From assembly GCA_958477305.1 (NCBI GenBank), contig CAUEFI010000007.1, forward strand, positions 62,001 to 126,000: a DNA stretch of 64,000 nucleotides, written 5' to 3'. The number at the start of each line of letters is the position of its first letter. Within the stretch, counting starts at the first letter, position 1. Origin of the DNA: HGM12998 sp900756495. GTDB lineage: Bacteria; Bacillota; Clostridia; Oscillospirales; Oscillospiraceae. The translations under genes and the position numbers were made by a program. This document shows, in pieces, positions 26,644 to 35,999 of this stretch. The notes under the pieces are model-generated. The model made no database searches and was not told where the DNA came from. It saw only the letters and a program-made list of their open reading frames with translations.

Positions 26644-26809
26644 CCTTCATCTTCCCCGTTCTTTTTTTGTTTTTCAGGTTATCATACCATATTTTGCGCC
26701 GCTTAACAAGAACACGGCCCTCCTTTTTTCTTGTCATTTTGCCAGAAAGTACATCGTATGCTGCCGCCGATCCGCGTCATACTGAAAAAAATGACTTGGA
26801 GGGGCAAGC

Positions 26810-27370
26810 ATGGCGGACTGGTTTTGGTATGTTTTGATCTACAGCTTTTTCGGCTTTCTCATGGAGGTAGGTTTTGCCCGGGCCACCCGCTGCCCCAAGA
26901 GAGACAGAAAGTGTCGGTATTTTCTTCCTATTTGTCCGGTTTACGGGATAGGCGCAGCAGCAATCTTGGGCTTGGCCTCCATTTTAGGCGACAATCTCTG
27001 GGTTCTCATTCCCTGCGCAGCCGCAGCAGCTACTGCTGTTGAATATCTGGCCAGCCTTTTTTATGAAAAGGTCATGCTCGTCTCCTTCTGGGACTACTCT
27101 CACCTTCCTCTAAACCTGCACGGTCGGGTCTGTCTGCTCTTTTCAGGCTACTGGCTGATTCTTACCCCGGCACTGCTTTACCTGGTGCAGCCCTGGACGG
27201 CGCGGCTGGTCAGCCATATCCCATCTGTACTGATCCTCCCATCGGGGCTGATTCTGGCTGCAGACACAATCCTCACTATTCTGCTTCTCCGCCGCACCCG
27301 GGACACAGAATCTCTTCGTTGGTATCTCCATCTGGCTCTGTTTCGCCGCCTGGGCGAGGCCGGAGAATAG
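26810..27370 (+). CDS. CmpB-type (ABC-transporter type IV, DUF) membrane protein
   Basis: A 186-residue membrane protein with four to five hydrophobic segments. The stretch FWDYSHLPLNLHGRVCLLFS (near residue 95) and the opening FWYVLIYSFFGFLMEVGF are hallmarks of a clostridial family annotated as putative ABC transporter permease (CmpB). No ATPase partner is nearby, and the name rests on old similarity; the function is unknown. ATG 26810 with TTGGAGGGG upstream. It ends at a terminator shared with the next, convergent gene. Confidence 0.75.
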   Translation: MADWFWYVLIYSFFGFLMEVGFARATRCPKRDRKCRYFLPICPVYGIGAAAILGLASILGDNLWVLIPCAAAAATAVEYLASLFYEKVMLVSFWDYSHLPLNLHGRVCLLFSGYWLILTPALLYLVQPWTARLVSHIPSVLILPSGLILAADTILTILLLRRTRDTESLRWYLHLALFRRLGEAGE

Positions 27371-27371
27371 G

Positions 27372-27407
27372 AAAGGCGGGACGGTCCCCCGGCCGCCCCG
27401 CCTTTTT
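27372..27407. terminator. Bidirectional terminator
   Basis: GGCGGG ... CCCGCC inverted repeat followed by TTTTTCT on the plus strand, between the membrane protein and the convergent 70-residue gene. Confidence 0.75.
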
Positions 27408-27620
27408 CTATACCTGACGCAATTCGCCTAACACCTCGTCAATTTTCTTTTGTGGAATGTACGCCTGGGCAAACCCCAGGATCTGTTCCAGCGTGACGGT
27501 GCGGGCCGCCCCTACGGGCGGATGCTTGAGCACCATAGGAAAGCGGCGCTGAAAAATGGTACGAGAGCGCGGATTGTCCATCAGCTCTCCTACTGTAATA
27601 CGGTTGTTCTTCAGATCCAA
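27408..27620 (-). CDS. Small helical domain protein, function unknown
   Basis: A 70-residue protein: ITVGELMDNPRSRTIFQRRF, then TLEQILGFAQAYIPQKKIDEVLGEL. It resembles a short helical module (VGxLLDNPxAxxVLxKxxP ... TLEQ) that I associate with the C-terminal ends of larger secreted enzymes in clostridia, here free-standing. ATG 27620, with GGAGGTGAAACAGCTTG just upstream. No function can be assigned. Confidence 0.55.
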   Translation of the reverse strand: MDLKNNRITVGELMDNPRSRTIFQRRFPMVLKHPPVGAARTVTLEQILGFAQAYIPQKKIDEVLGELRQV

Positions 27621-27692
27621 GCTGTTTCACCTCCGTCACTATCCTATGCAGCTGTCCGGCAAATTTGACTTATTCCCCACCACGCCCATGCT

Positions 27693-28164
27693 GCTCGGCC
27701 AGCATGCAGGTGATCTCGTAGTCACTGTAGGATTCAGCCAGAGGATCGATGCACTTCTCCTCTGGATAGCGCAGGTTGAACTGGCCGCTGAAGTTGTCGA
27801 TGGCGATGTCGTCCTCCTCCAGCTTGGTGTTCACCGGGAGAATGATATCGGCCAGCAGCGCATCGTTTGGTGGTGCGCGCCGGTACGCCGCAGATGGGAG
27901 CCGCCCACTCGGAGGTCTTCTCCACGCCGTCCTCCCGGCCCATGACGTAGTCCTCATAGTGTTCCACGCCGACGGCATGGGACTTCAGGTAGTCCTTGTC
28001 GTAAGTACCCTCGTGGAACCACACATTGGTGATAGCCAAGTAGAGAGCCGCATCGGTGTTGGGCAGGACGGGAATCCACTGGTCGGCGTAAACCGCCGCC
28101 GCATAGTTCACGTCAGGGCAGATGTATATCTGCTTGATGCCTAACTCGGTGTACCAATAGCTCA
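27693..28164 (-). pseudogene. Inverted, internally deleted fragment of the transhydroxylase large-subunit gene
   Basis: Reading leftward, 28164 to about 27870 matches athL positions near 15887-16180 (SYWYTELGIKQIYICPDVNY onward), and about 27869 to 27693 matches athL near 16708-16882 (NDALLADIILPVNTKLEEDD). About 530 bases between the two parts are missing and the joint shifts the frame. Only a handful of base differences from athL are visible, so the duplication is fairly recent or has been kept similar by conversion. There is no start, no cofactor-binding end and no small subunit. It abuts an ISLre2 transposase remnant on its right. Confidence 0.85.
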
Positions 28165-28165
28165 T

Positions 28166-29123
28166 GGGCTTTTCAGCGATACTGTGTGCATGATGGCGGT
28201 GGAAGCGGCCTGCGCGGTGAGTTACCGGACGGCGGCGACCACTCTTAACGACCTAACCGGGCTGAACTTGAGCCACGAGAGTGTTTGGCGCATTGTCCAG
28301 AACGCCGGGAGTTGGGAGCAGGTCCGTGTGGACACCCTTGCGGCGGCAGCAAAGGCCGAGCACGGGGCCGGGATCTACGAAACGCCGGTACTGTATGAGG
28401 AGATGGACGGCGTGTACCTTGCCCTGCAAGGGAAAGACCGCGTGGAACACGGCCCCAGCAAGGAGATGAAGGTGTCCATTGCCTACTCCGGAATCTACGA
28501 GGACGCCAGCGGGCGGCGAAGCCTTGCCAACAAGGTTTCCTACGCCAGCATGGAGCAGGCGGAGCACTTCCGGGGCCATACCGAGGGTGTAGTGGCAGAC
28601 TTCTACGATTTGGACTGCGTGGAACAGCGGGTCTTTAACAGCGATGGCGGGACTGGACCTTGATGAACAGGAGAAACGGCGGAGGCTGTTTACCTACTTC
28701 AGCAACCACAAACACGCATTGGTGCCGTACTACCAGCGGAAAGGAAAACAACCGCCGCTTCCCAACGAGGGCCAGCAGCCCGCCCGGTGCGGGAGCATGG
28801 AGAGCAACATCTTCACCATGATTGGGAACCGGATGAAGCACAACCGAACCTGCTGGAGCGTGGCAGGGGCCAACAACCTTGCCGCCCTGCTTGCCCTGCA
28901 CCATACCGGCCACCTGCGGCGCGTTTTGCGGGATTGGACGGCTCACGGGGACCCCTCCAGCCTGTTTACAGTGACGGAGCCGCTGACCGCAGCGGATGCC
29001 AACAGGCGGGCCAAGAATGTCTATATCCCACCGCATCTGTTGTCTGCTGACAATCTCCACCCAACCGTGAAGCACTGCTTGACGACCTTCTTCCCGCTGT
29101 CCGAGATGTACGCCACTAACTGA
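28166..29123 (+). mobile_element. ISLre2-family transposase remnant
   Basis: Two pieces of an ISLre2 (UPF0236-type) transposase. The first (28184-28663) holds the middle N-terminal part (SYRTAATTLNDLTGLNLSHE, YEEMDGVYLALQGKD) but lacks the first 80-100 residues. The second (28644-29123, another frame) holds the C-terminal part (HALVPYYQRKGKQPPLPNEG, CGSMESNIFTMIGNRMKHN). A catalytic middle section is deleted and the joint near 28650 shifts the frame. It cannot be active. Its left end coincides with the end of the transhydroxylase fragment. From 29124 to 29354 I see only a promoter region for the next gene. Confidence 0.8.
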
Positions 29124-29354
29124 CAGCGGTGGCTAAGTGCGCCTGGCCCGGTTTACGCCGGGGCCATTCACCTTGAACAGCACTTTCTACTGACTCTGAT
29201 TTTGGTGCCAGCCCCCCTTGCCAACGATTTTGTTACACATACTTTGACAGACTGGAAATTGTGTCACAGATCTTTTTTGTGCTATAATACCAAATGAGGC
29301 AGTATGTCTCTCAAGTTCGGCAGACCACACACGAAGCATAAAGGAGCGTTTACT

Positions 29355-30050
29355 ATGGATGCGAATTTTATTGCCGAGTTTCCGAATTTCCGGCTAAATG
29401 CCAATCCGGATATACTAAAGCGCTGGCACGAAATTTTCCGAAGTAAGCCGCAGATCACAGTGCCTACCCACTCCGTCATCGCTGAACAGGGGAGGCAGGC
29501 CCGAAACCTGTACTACATTAATAGCGGACTGATAGAATATACCTATACCGGAGAGGACGGACGGCAGAATTTTTTCGAACTGTTGGGAGACTACTGTATT
29601 TTTCCTCTTCAGCCGATATTTGGGCACAACGCCAACGTGGGAACCTTTATAGCGCTGGAGAACTGCGCCCTGAGCGTCATCAGCGCCCAAGAGGTCTACG
29701 AGTACCTGAGGCTGGACAACGAGCTGGCCCTGGAGCTGCTGGCGGAGTTTGCCCAGATTACTGGCGGCCACATCCGGCAGATCGGGATGAGCATCAGCGA
29801 TACCACCAACCGCGTCGAGCAGATCCTCTGCCTGCTGGCGGAATACCGGCTCAAGCATACCCGGAAGGGGGATCTCCCGGTCATTGGCCTAGGTCAGGCC
29901 GATCTGGCACGCATCGCCAAAACCACTCGGGTCACCATCACGAAGATCCTGGGCGATCTGAAACAGAAGCATATCATCCGGACGACCTACGGCGGGCTGA
30001 TTGTCACCGATATGGCCGCCCTCCGCCGGGCGGCGGAGGGCGAAACATAA
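29355..30050 (+). CDS. Crp/Fnr family transcriptional regulator
   Basis: A 231-residue regulator with a cyclic-nucleotide-binding-type beta barrel (about residues 15-125, with EQGRQARNLYYINSGLIEY) and a C-terminal helix-turn-helix (about 165-225; GQADLARIAKTTRVTITKIL). It lacks the N-terminal cysteine cluster of oxygen-sensing Fnr. Start: ATG 29355 with AAGGAG eight bases upstream; an earlier in-frame ATG at 29304 has no such signal. It is an intact gene between two dead transposase genes, and its target is unknown; the TRAP operon downstream is one candidate. Confidence 0.82.
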   Translation: MDANFIAEFPNFRLNANPDILKRWHEIFRSKPQITVPTHSVIAEQGRQARNLYYINSGLIEYTYTGEDGRQNFFELLGDYCIFPLQPIFGHNANVGTFIALENCALSVISAQEVYEYLRLDNELALELLAEFAQITGGHIRQIGMSISDTTNRVEQILCLLAEYRLKHTRKGDLPVIGLGQADLARIAKTTRVTITKILGDLKQKHIIRTTYGGLIVTDMAALRRAAEGET

Positions 30051-30129
30051 AATTGAAAAGAATGCGCCGCAAAACTTTCGTTTTGCGACACATCCATTCA
30101 GGTTGCAAAATAGGCATGGGCGATGCAAG

Positions 30130-30940
30130 ATGTTGGAACGAGGCAGTGCCTAGGAAGCGTAAAGACAATACATCCAGGAAGAAGCTGGCCCGCAAGAAGA
30201 AAGAGAAGATCCACACCATGACAAAGAGCATAACTGACCCGGACAGCGGCTTATTCGTAAAGGGAGACCACAATCGGCAGTTCGCTTACGAGGCTCATAC
30301 CGTCTGCGACAGCCATGGTTTTGTCTTAGAAACGGTAGTAACTCCCGGCAATGTTCATGACAGTGTGGCCTTTGATGAGGTATATGACAAGGTAACGAAA
30401 GCATTCCCCGGAGTAGAGGCCATTGTTGCGGATTCCGCTTACAAGACACCGCATATCTGCAAAAAGGTCTTTGATGACGGCAGAATCCTCGCTACAGCAT
30501 ACAAGCGCCCTCAAACGATGAAGGGGGGGCATGCGTGGTGGAAATATGTCTATGACGAGTTCTATGACTGCGTCATTTGCCCCGAATACCAGACGCTGAA
30601 ATACAGCACCACCAACCGGGATGGATACCGGGAATACAAAAGCGATCCGAAGATTTGCGCCGCTTGCCCCACCAGGGAGCTTTGTACTCATTCCAGGGTC
30701 TGTGTAAAGACGGTGCAGCGTCATATCTGGAAAGACTACGAGGAACTGGCGGATGATGCCCGATATACGCCGGAGTACCAGGCTCTTTACAAGAAACGCA
30801 AAGAAACGATTGAACGGGCCTTCGCAGATGCGAAAGAAAAACACGCTATGCGTTATACACAGTACAGAGGCTTGGCTCAGGTGACAAACTGGGTGAAGCT
30901 TAAATTTGCTGCCATGAATCTCAAAAAACTGGCCAAATAG
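30130..30940 (+). mobile_element. IS1182-family transposase, N-terminally truncated
   Basis: The C-terminal 265 or so residues of an IS1182-type DDE transposase: TDPDSG (first Asp), VADSAYKTPHICKKVFDDGR (second Asp), ETIERAFADAKEKHAMRYTQ (Glu), and a cysteine cluster (CAACPTRELC). The N-terminal DNA-binding half is absent. Open reading to the left (30053) does not resemble the family, so the left boundary near 30130 is approximate. No terminal repeats were recognised. A frame without its N-terminus should be inactive in transposition. Confidence 0.75.
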
Positions 30941-30998
30941 AAATGGACGGATATGACCCATTCCTTGCTTTTCTTCCTGTTCTATCCCGAATATGCCA

Positions 30999-31037
30999 GA
31001 AACCCGGCTGCCGCTTAATGCGCAGCCGGGTTTCTCG
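30999..31037 (+). terminator. Intrinsic terminator after the IS1182 remnant
   Basis: Perfect 13-bp stem GAAACCCGGCTGC (30999-31011) with its complement (31022-31034). The T-run is short, so its strength is uncertain. Confidence 0.6.
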
Positions 31038-31122
31038 ACAGGCTGAGCCGTTTTTGCAGCAAAAGAGCTAAAAATTTATCTCAAAATGTATTCCACTTAG
31101 CAGAATATACCAACTTTTTTGT

Positions 31123-31325
31123 TATAATAAGTTTATAGAGAGGGCTGTGCGTAGCCGTAGGGACAGATTTGAAATCCGCTTGGTGTGCGTCAGCATGTCC
31201 CATCTCCGCTTCGCAAACCGCACTTTATAATGTTCCTCTCATGTGACTGCGAATGGCTTTTTCCTAGGCAGACCGCGTTTGGCAACGTACGAACACACAA
31301 ACGGAATGAAATTAGGAGGACAGAA
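31123..31325 (+). promoter_or_regulatory. Promoter and about 190-base leader of the first TRAP operon
   Basis: A consensus TATAAT (31123-31128) without a convincing -35 box, followed by an unusually long untranslated leader up to the AGGAGG before ATG 31326. No known riboswitch pattern was recognised in the leader. A weak -35 suggests an activator. Confidence 0.45.
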
Positions 31326-32426
31326 ATGAAAAAAGCTATTGCGCTTCTTCTGGCACTGACACTCACATGCAGTCTACTCGCTGCCTGCGGCAGCAACCCC
31401 GGTACCGCCGCCTCGCCCAGCGCCCCGCCCCCCCCTGCGTCCGACAATGCCACCCCTGACGCGCCCGACGCATCGGCCGACTTGGGCGACCCGGTCTCTC
31501 TGACCTTGGGCCACATCTTCACCACCACCGATTACCGCGGCGCCGCCCTAGAGTACTTCGCCGTCCGCTGCAGCGAACTGTCCAACGGCAATATCACCAT
31601 CACCACCTTCCCTTCCCAGACCCTGACCACCTCTCAGGACGCGATGAAATCGGTGGCTGCCGGCATTGCCGACATGGCCTACGGCTCCTTCTCCTTCAAC
31701 GTCTCTGAGGTTCCGGCCCTGCTTCCCCTCGACATATGCGGCATCTATGACCCAGCCTATATTGATGAGGTGCTGGAAGCCATCGGCCCCGTTCTGGACG
31801 AAATTCTGGCCACCCAGAATCAAAAGGCCCTCTGGTACCCCGACGAGACCAACATGGTCTTCTACCTCAACGCCAAGAACGCCAAGGAGGTCCACTCTCC
31901 CGCCGATGTCGCCGGGCTCCGCCTGAGAGATCACGGCCTCTGGATCGGCAAGTCCATCTCCGCCTGGGGCGCCAGTCCCATGACCGTGATGCCCGCCGAC
32001 CTGACCGTCGCCTTGGAGCGCGGCACCGTCGACGGCGGTTATACGGGCTGGGGCTTCGTCCAGACCTACCGCTGCCACGAGGTGGCCCCCTATATCTCCT
32101 ACACCGAGCTAGCCAAGTCCTGCTTCTCTCCGCTCACCATTAACTTGGACGTCTGGAACGGCCTGAGCGAGGGTCAACAGGCCATTATCCTGCAGGCCAT
32201 GGAGGAGGCCGACGCACTCTCCAAGGAAGAACTGGCAAAGAGCTGGGAGACCTTCCAGTCGGAGGTCGAGGCTGCGGGCGGTTACATTTACACGCTGACA
32301 CAGGAAGAAAACCAGGCCTTTGTCGATGCCTGCGCCCCCCTGATCGAAGAGGCCCGTGCGGCGACCGATGAGCTGGGCAACAAACTCATCGACGCGCTCC
32401 TCTCGGCGCCCTCCAACTATCGCTGA
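31326..32426 (+). CDS. TRAP transporter substrate-binding lipoprotein (DctP-type)
   Basis: A 366-residue extracytoplasmic binding protein of the DctP family, with a signal peptide and lipobox LAAC (Cys near residue 22), a Pro/Ala-rich linker and a typical DctP body (PADVAGLRLRDHGLW, MPADLTVALERGTVDGGYTG). These proteins capture carboxylates for a sodium-driven TRAP channel. ATG 31326 behind AGGAGG. The two membrane subunits follow at once. The linked amidohydrolase suggests an aromatic carboxylate ligand (inference). The family Arg that anchors the carboxylate is plausibly in GLRLRDHG. Confidence 0.87.
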   Translation: MKKAIALLLALTLTCSLLAACGSNPGTAASPSAPPPPASDNATPDAPDASADLGDPVSLTLGHIFTTTDYRGAALEYFAVRCSELSNGNITITTFPSQTLTTSQDAMKSVAAGIADMAYGSFSFNVSEVPALLPLDICGIYDPAYIDEVLEAIGPVLDEILATQNQKALWYPDETNMVFYLNAKNAKEVHSPADVAGLRLRDHGLWIGKSISAWGASPMTVMPADLTVALERGTVDGGYTGWGFVQTYRCHEVAPYISYTELAKSCFSPLTINLDVWNGLSEGQQAIILQAMEEADALSKEELAKSWETFQSEVEAAGGYIYTLTQEENQAFVDACAPLIEEARAATDELGNKLIDALLSAPSNYR

Positions 32427-32516
32427 AGCCTAGGCACAACGGCCTGACAACGTGTTGGTGCGCAGGGGCTGTGCCTGAGCGCACGGCCCCCGCCCTTTTG
32501 AGGAGGATGACCCCTG

Positions 32517-33026
32517 ATGATACTGGAAAAAATCAACAAAGCGCTGGGGTATGTGGCCGCCGCCCTGATTCTGGCCGCCGCCCTGGTCATGCTTTACGAC
32601 GTTATCATGCGGTATGCGTTCCGCTCGCCGTCCCTGTACGCCCCCTATATTGCGGCCTTCCTCTCTCTCGGCTCGGTCTTCTTGGGGACCCCCTATGCGT
32701 TGCAGGCGGGGGGACATGTCCACGTCGAGCTGATCGTGGATAAGCTCAAGCCCCTCCCCCGCAAAATCTGCTACACCATCGGCTATGTCTTGTCCATGAT
32801 CTTCGTGTTCTGTATGGCGCGGGCCTGCTTTCATTTCGCCGTAAAGGCCGTAGAAAACAACTGGAACGCCCAGGGCAACCTGCCTGTGCCCTCCGTCGTT
32901 CTCTACGGTGTGATGGTCCTCGGCTCCGTGCTGCTCTTCCTCGCCTTGATTCAGAAGATCATCCAGCAGTGGCGCGGAAAACCCAAGGACGCCCCTGCTG
33001 CAGGAGAGGGGGACGATGTCGTATGA
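32517..33026 (+). CDS. TRAP transporter small permease (DctQ-type)
   Basis: A 169-residue membrane protein with four helices, typical of DctQ (MLYDVIMRYAFRSPSLYAPYI in the first half). ATG 32517 behind GAGGAGG. Its stop overlaps the start of the large permease by four bases (ATGA). Confidence 0.85.
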   Translation: MILEKINKALGYVAAALILAAALVMLYDVIMRYAFRSPSLYAPYIAAFLSLGSVFLGTPYALQAGGHVHVELIVDKLKPLPRKICYTIGYVLSMIFVFCMARACFHFAVKAVENNWNAQGNLPVPSVVLYGVMVLGSVLLFLALIQKIIQQWRGKPKDAPAAGEGDDVV

Positions 33027-34339
33027 ACACCTATGCCATGCTCATATGTGTGTTTATCGCTCTGCTGGTGGTGCTCTTTATCGGCACCCCCATCTCCTTG
33101 GGCATCGGCTTTCTGGGGTGCGCGGGCATCGTTCTGGTGCTCTCCAAGCCCGCGCTGCTCGACCAAATTTGCCCCATCACCTATAACCAGTGCACCAGCC
33201 CCACCACCATCATGATTCCGCTCTTCATCATCATGGCGGAATTTCTAGCCAACTCTAACGTGGCCGCCGATATGTACGAGGTTCTCAGCCGGCGGCTGAA
33301 AAAGCTACCCTGCAACTTGGGCCTTGCCAGCATCGTTTCCAGCGCCATCTTCTCCGCCGTGTGCGGCTCCGCCCCCGCCACCGCCGCCACCTTGGGCCGG
33401 GTCAGCATCCCCTCCATGCTCAAGAAGGGCTACCGGCCCAGCGTGGCTGCGGGCACCCAGGCGGCTGGCGGCAACTTGGGTATCCTGATTCCCCCGTCCA
33501 TCAACTTCATCATCTACGGCCTCATCACCGAGACCTCGGTGGTCAAACTCTTCATCTCGGGCGTTATCCCCGGTATCATGATCGCCGTAATGATGGCGGT
33601 CTACCTGCTGATCCGCAACAAGGTCGACAAGCAGATGATCGTTCCGCCCAAGGAGGAAGCCGTGGAGGAGGCCCAAGCCAGGCACTCCATCGGCTTCGAC
33701 ATTATCACCGTCCTGCCCATCGTCGTCCTGATTCTTGTCATCTTCGTCACCCTCTACAGCGGCCTCTGCACCGCCACTGAGAGCGCCGCCATCGGCACCG
33801 TCGGCGCCGGCGTCATCGTGCTCATTCAGCGGCGCATGACCAAGAAGTGCATCAAGGATACCCTGCTCAACAGCACCAAGACCTCCTGCATGATCTTCTT
33901 CCTCATGTTCGGCGGCTTGGTCTTCGCCCAGTTCCTCACCGTCCAGGGGCTGCCACAACAGCTCTCTGCGGCCATCGTCACCGCCAGCCCCAACAAGTGG
34001 GTAACCTTTATCATCGTCATGGTCATCTTCTTGATTCTGGGTTGCTTTATGGAGCCCCTGAGCATCATGTACATCGTGCTGCCCTTCGTGTTCCCCTTTA
34101 TGACCCAACTGGGTTTTGACCCCATCTGGCTGGGCGTCGTCATCACCATCAACTGTGCCATCGGCATGATTACGCCCCCCGTCGGTATGAACCTCTTCGT
34201 ACTCAAGGGTGCCACCGGTATTCCCATGGGAACTATCATCAAGGGCGTCATCCCCTATATTATCATCTTCTCGGCCGCCATCGTCCTCTGCTGCTTCTTC
34301 CCCGGAATCGCCACCTGGCTCCCCAACACGATGAGCTGA
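33023..34339 (+). CDS. TRAP transporter large permease (DctM-type)
   Basis: A 438-residue membrane protein with about twelve helices and DctM marks (SSAIFSAVCGSAPATAATLG, GGNLGILIPPSINFIIYG, NCAIGMITPPVGMNLFV). Start: ATG 33023 within the DctQ stop; a longer frame to 32969 would overlap DctQ deeply and has no ribosome binding site. Completes TRAP system 1. Confidence 0.88.
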   Translation: MNTYAMLICVFIALLVVLFIGTPISLGIGFLGCAGIVLVLSKPALLDQICPITYNQCTSPTTIMIPLFIIMAEFLANSNVAADMYEVLSRRLKKLPCNLGLASIVSSAIFSAVCGSAPATAATLGRVSIPSMLKKGYRPSVAAGTQAAGGNLGILIPPSINFIIYGLITETSVVKLFISGVIPGIMIAVMMAVYLLIRNKVDKQMIVPPKEEAVEEAQARHSIGFDIITVLPIVVLILVIFVTLYSGLCTATESAAIGTVGAGVIVLIQRRMTKKCIKDTLLNSTKTSCMIFFLMFGGLVFAQFLTVQGLPQQLSAAIVTASPNKWVTFIIVMVIFLILGCFMEPLSIMYIVLPFVFPFMTQLGFDPIWLGVVITINCAIGMITPPVGMNLFVLKGATGIPMGTIIKGVIPYIIIFSAAIVLCCFFPGIATWLPNTMS

Positions 34340-34518
34340 ACCATCCACGGCATGCCTCTGTCCGGTCGAAAAAGCCAATTTTTACAAGATAAAATACAGT
34401 TTACCCGGCAGGACTGTACCCCGTGCTCTGACAGGCTCCGCTTGCAAGTACCCGGATCGGCCCCAGATATCTGTACGCAACGGCAGCTGAAAAGATTGCG
34501 GAAGGGTGGCGTAACTAA

Positions 34519-34769
34519 ATATTTGACGAACTCTTTGATAAGCTGTACTTTGACGGTGTCGGCTCAGGAGGCTGGCCCGGCATCACCGAGCACGCGTTCC
34601 GCGTGGTGAAGCACGACCACCTGCTCTGGGGCACCGACTACCCCTTCGAAATCCACGCCGGACGCGACCTCAACTATTACATCAACACCCTGAAGGACAT
34701 CGACGTGCCCGAAGAGAGCATGCGCGGCTTCCTGGGGATGACGCCGCCAAGCTTCTCAAACTGGTGTAA
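34519..34769 (+). pseudogene. C-terminal remnant of an amidohydrolase-2 gene
   Basis: The frame from 34519 reads IFDELFDKLYFDGVGSGGW ... HDHLLWGTDYPFE ... MRGFLG. That is the last 75 or so residues of an ACMSD-type amidohydrolase, including the metal-binding Asp of GTDYPFE. After FLG a one-base loss shifts the frame; restoring it gives an ending in AAKLLKLV and a TAA at 34767. The N-terminal three quarters are absent, and 34340-34518 shows nothing recognisable. The fragment is not a copy of the intact enzyme just downstream, so an additional decarboxylase-like gene once stood here. Confidence 0.75.
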
Positions 34770-34792
34770 GGCAGACAAGGAAGGATACCATC

Positions 34793-35797
34793 ATGATCAA
34801 GAAAATCGACTTGGAGAACCACTATTACGATATCAGCTCCATAGAGGCCCTACAGGCCAGAAAGCCGGGCGACTACCCCTACTATACCAAGGATGATAAT
34901 ACCATCCACTGGCTGGAGGGCGTCGCCATGCGCCAGGACAAGTTCCGCTTCGAGCTGTTGGATTTCGCCGAGAAGCGCCTGAAGATCATGGACCAGCTGG
35001 GCATTCAGAAGTCCGTGATCTCTCTGGCCCCCGGCGTGGACACTCTGCCCCCCGCCGAGAGCATCCCGGCCTGCCACAAAGCCAACGCAGCCCTCTATAA
35101 GGTCACACAGAAGTATCCCGACCGCTTCTGGGGCTCCGCCATTCTCCCCATCCTGGACGTGGAGGAGTCAGTGAAAGAGCTGGAGCACTGTGTAAAGGAC
35201 TATGGCTTCGTAATGTGGCAGACCCATTCCAACTACGGCAAGGGGATTGAACCCGACAACGTGCAATTCTTCCCCGTATGGAACAAGGTCGCCGAGTTGG
35301 GAATCTTCTCTTATCTGCACCCTACCGTGTCTCACCAGCCTAAGTTCAACGAGTTTGGCTATGCCATGGCCGCCCCTGCTATGGGCTTCACCATCGACGC
35401 CATGGCCAGTATCCTCCGTATGATCCTCTCCGGCATTTTTGATAAGCTTCCCGACCTGAAGGTTGTGCTTGGTCACTTTGGAGAGGCCCTGCCCTTTCTG
35501 ATGGAGCGAATTGATAACCGAACCCGTATGTTGCTCAACCCAAAGCAGAAAAATAAGCAACTACCCAGCTTCTATTGGGGTAAAAATATCTTTGTAACCA
35601 CCTCGGGCAACACCTCAATTCCTGCTTTCGAGTGTACTCGCTCAGCTCTGGGCATAGGAAGTATCATGCTTGGTACCGACTACCCCTTTGAAAAGATGGA
35701 AGACTGCATCAATTATCTGGAGACCTGCCCCATGACCGAGGAGGAGCGTGAACTGCTCTACTATAAAAATGCGGCCAAGCTGGGACTGACCCTGTAG
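34793..35797 (+). CDS. Amidohydrolase family 2 (decarboxylase-type) enzyme
   Basis: A 334-residue TIM-barrel metal enzyme of the ACMSD/resorcylate decarboxylase superfamily. The metal ligands expected for non-oxidative decarboxylases are present: Glu8-x-His10 (IDLENHYYD), a mid-chain His (SYLHPTV) and the late Asp (LGTDYPFEKME); LGHFGEALPFLMERID is the family's second-barrel motif. Such enzymes remove CO2 from hydroxybenzoates, aminocarboxymuconate semialdehyde or orotate-like acids. AAGGAAGG precedes ATG 34793. It follows the TRAP system, which probably imports its substrate (inference). The residue pattern differs from the enzyme at 51984, so a different acid is likely. Confidence 0.82.
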   Translation: MIKKIDLENHYYDISSIEALQARKPGDYPYYTKDDNTIHWLEGVAMRQDKFRFELLDFAEKRLKIMDQLGIQKSVISLAPGVDTLPPAESIPACHKANAALYKVTQKYPDRFWGSAILPILDVEESVKELEHCVKDYGFVMWQTHSNYGKGIEPDNVQFFPVWNKVAELGIFSYLHPTVSHQPKFNEFGYAMAAPAMGFTIDAMASILRMILSGIFDKLPDLKVVLGHFGEALPFLMERIDNRTRMLLNPKQKNKQLPSFYWGKNIFVTTSGNTSIPAFECTRSALGIGSIMLGTDYPFEKMEDCINYLETCPMTEEERELLYYKNAAKLGLTL

Positions 35798-35830
35798 ACA
35801 CTCCTCTGTCTCCCGTCCCTTTCTTTACTT

Positions 35831-35872
35831 AGCCCCCGGCGCTATCTGTCGCCGGGGGCTATCTTCTTTTTT
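35831..35872 (+). terminator. Intrinsic terminator of the first TRAP/amidohydrolase unit
   Basis: Perfect 11-bp stem AGCCCCCGGCG / CGCCGGGGGCT with an eight-base loop, then ATCTTCTTTTTT. Confidence 0.9.
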
Positions 35873-35999
35873 GCCCCGTCTGCCCGCAGAATTTACAATA
35901 AGATGGATTGACAGGGTTCACAGAATCTTTTATACTGATCAATAATAATGATTATAAATTGGAGCATCCCACTGCTACCAATCGAAAGAGAGAGCGCCT

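Noticed and set aside
31129..31325. Riboswitch in the TRAP leader
   Set aside because: The leader is long enough, but no known conserved core or terminator/antiterminator pair could be recognised.
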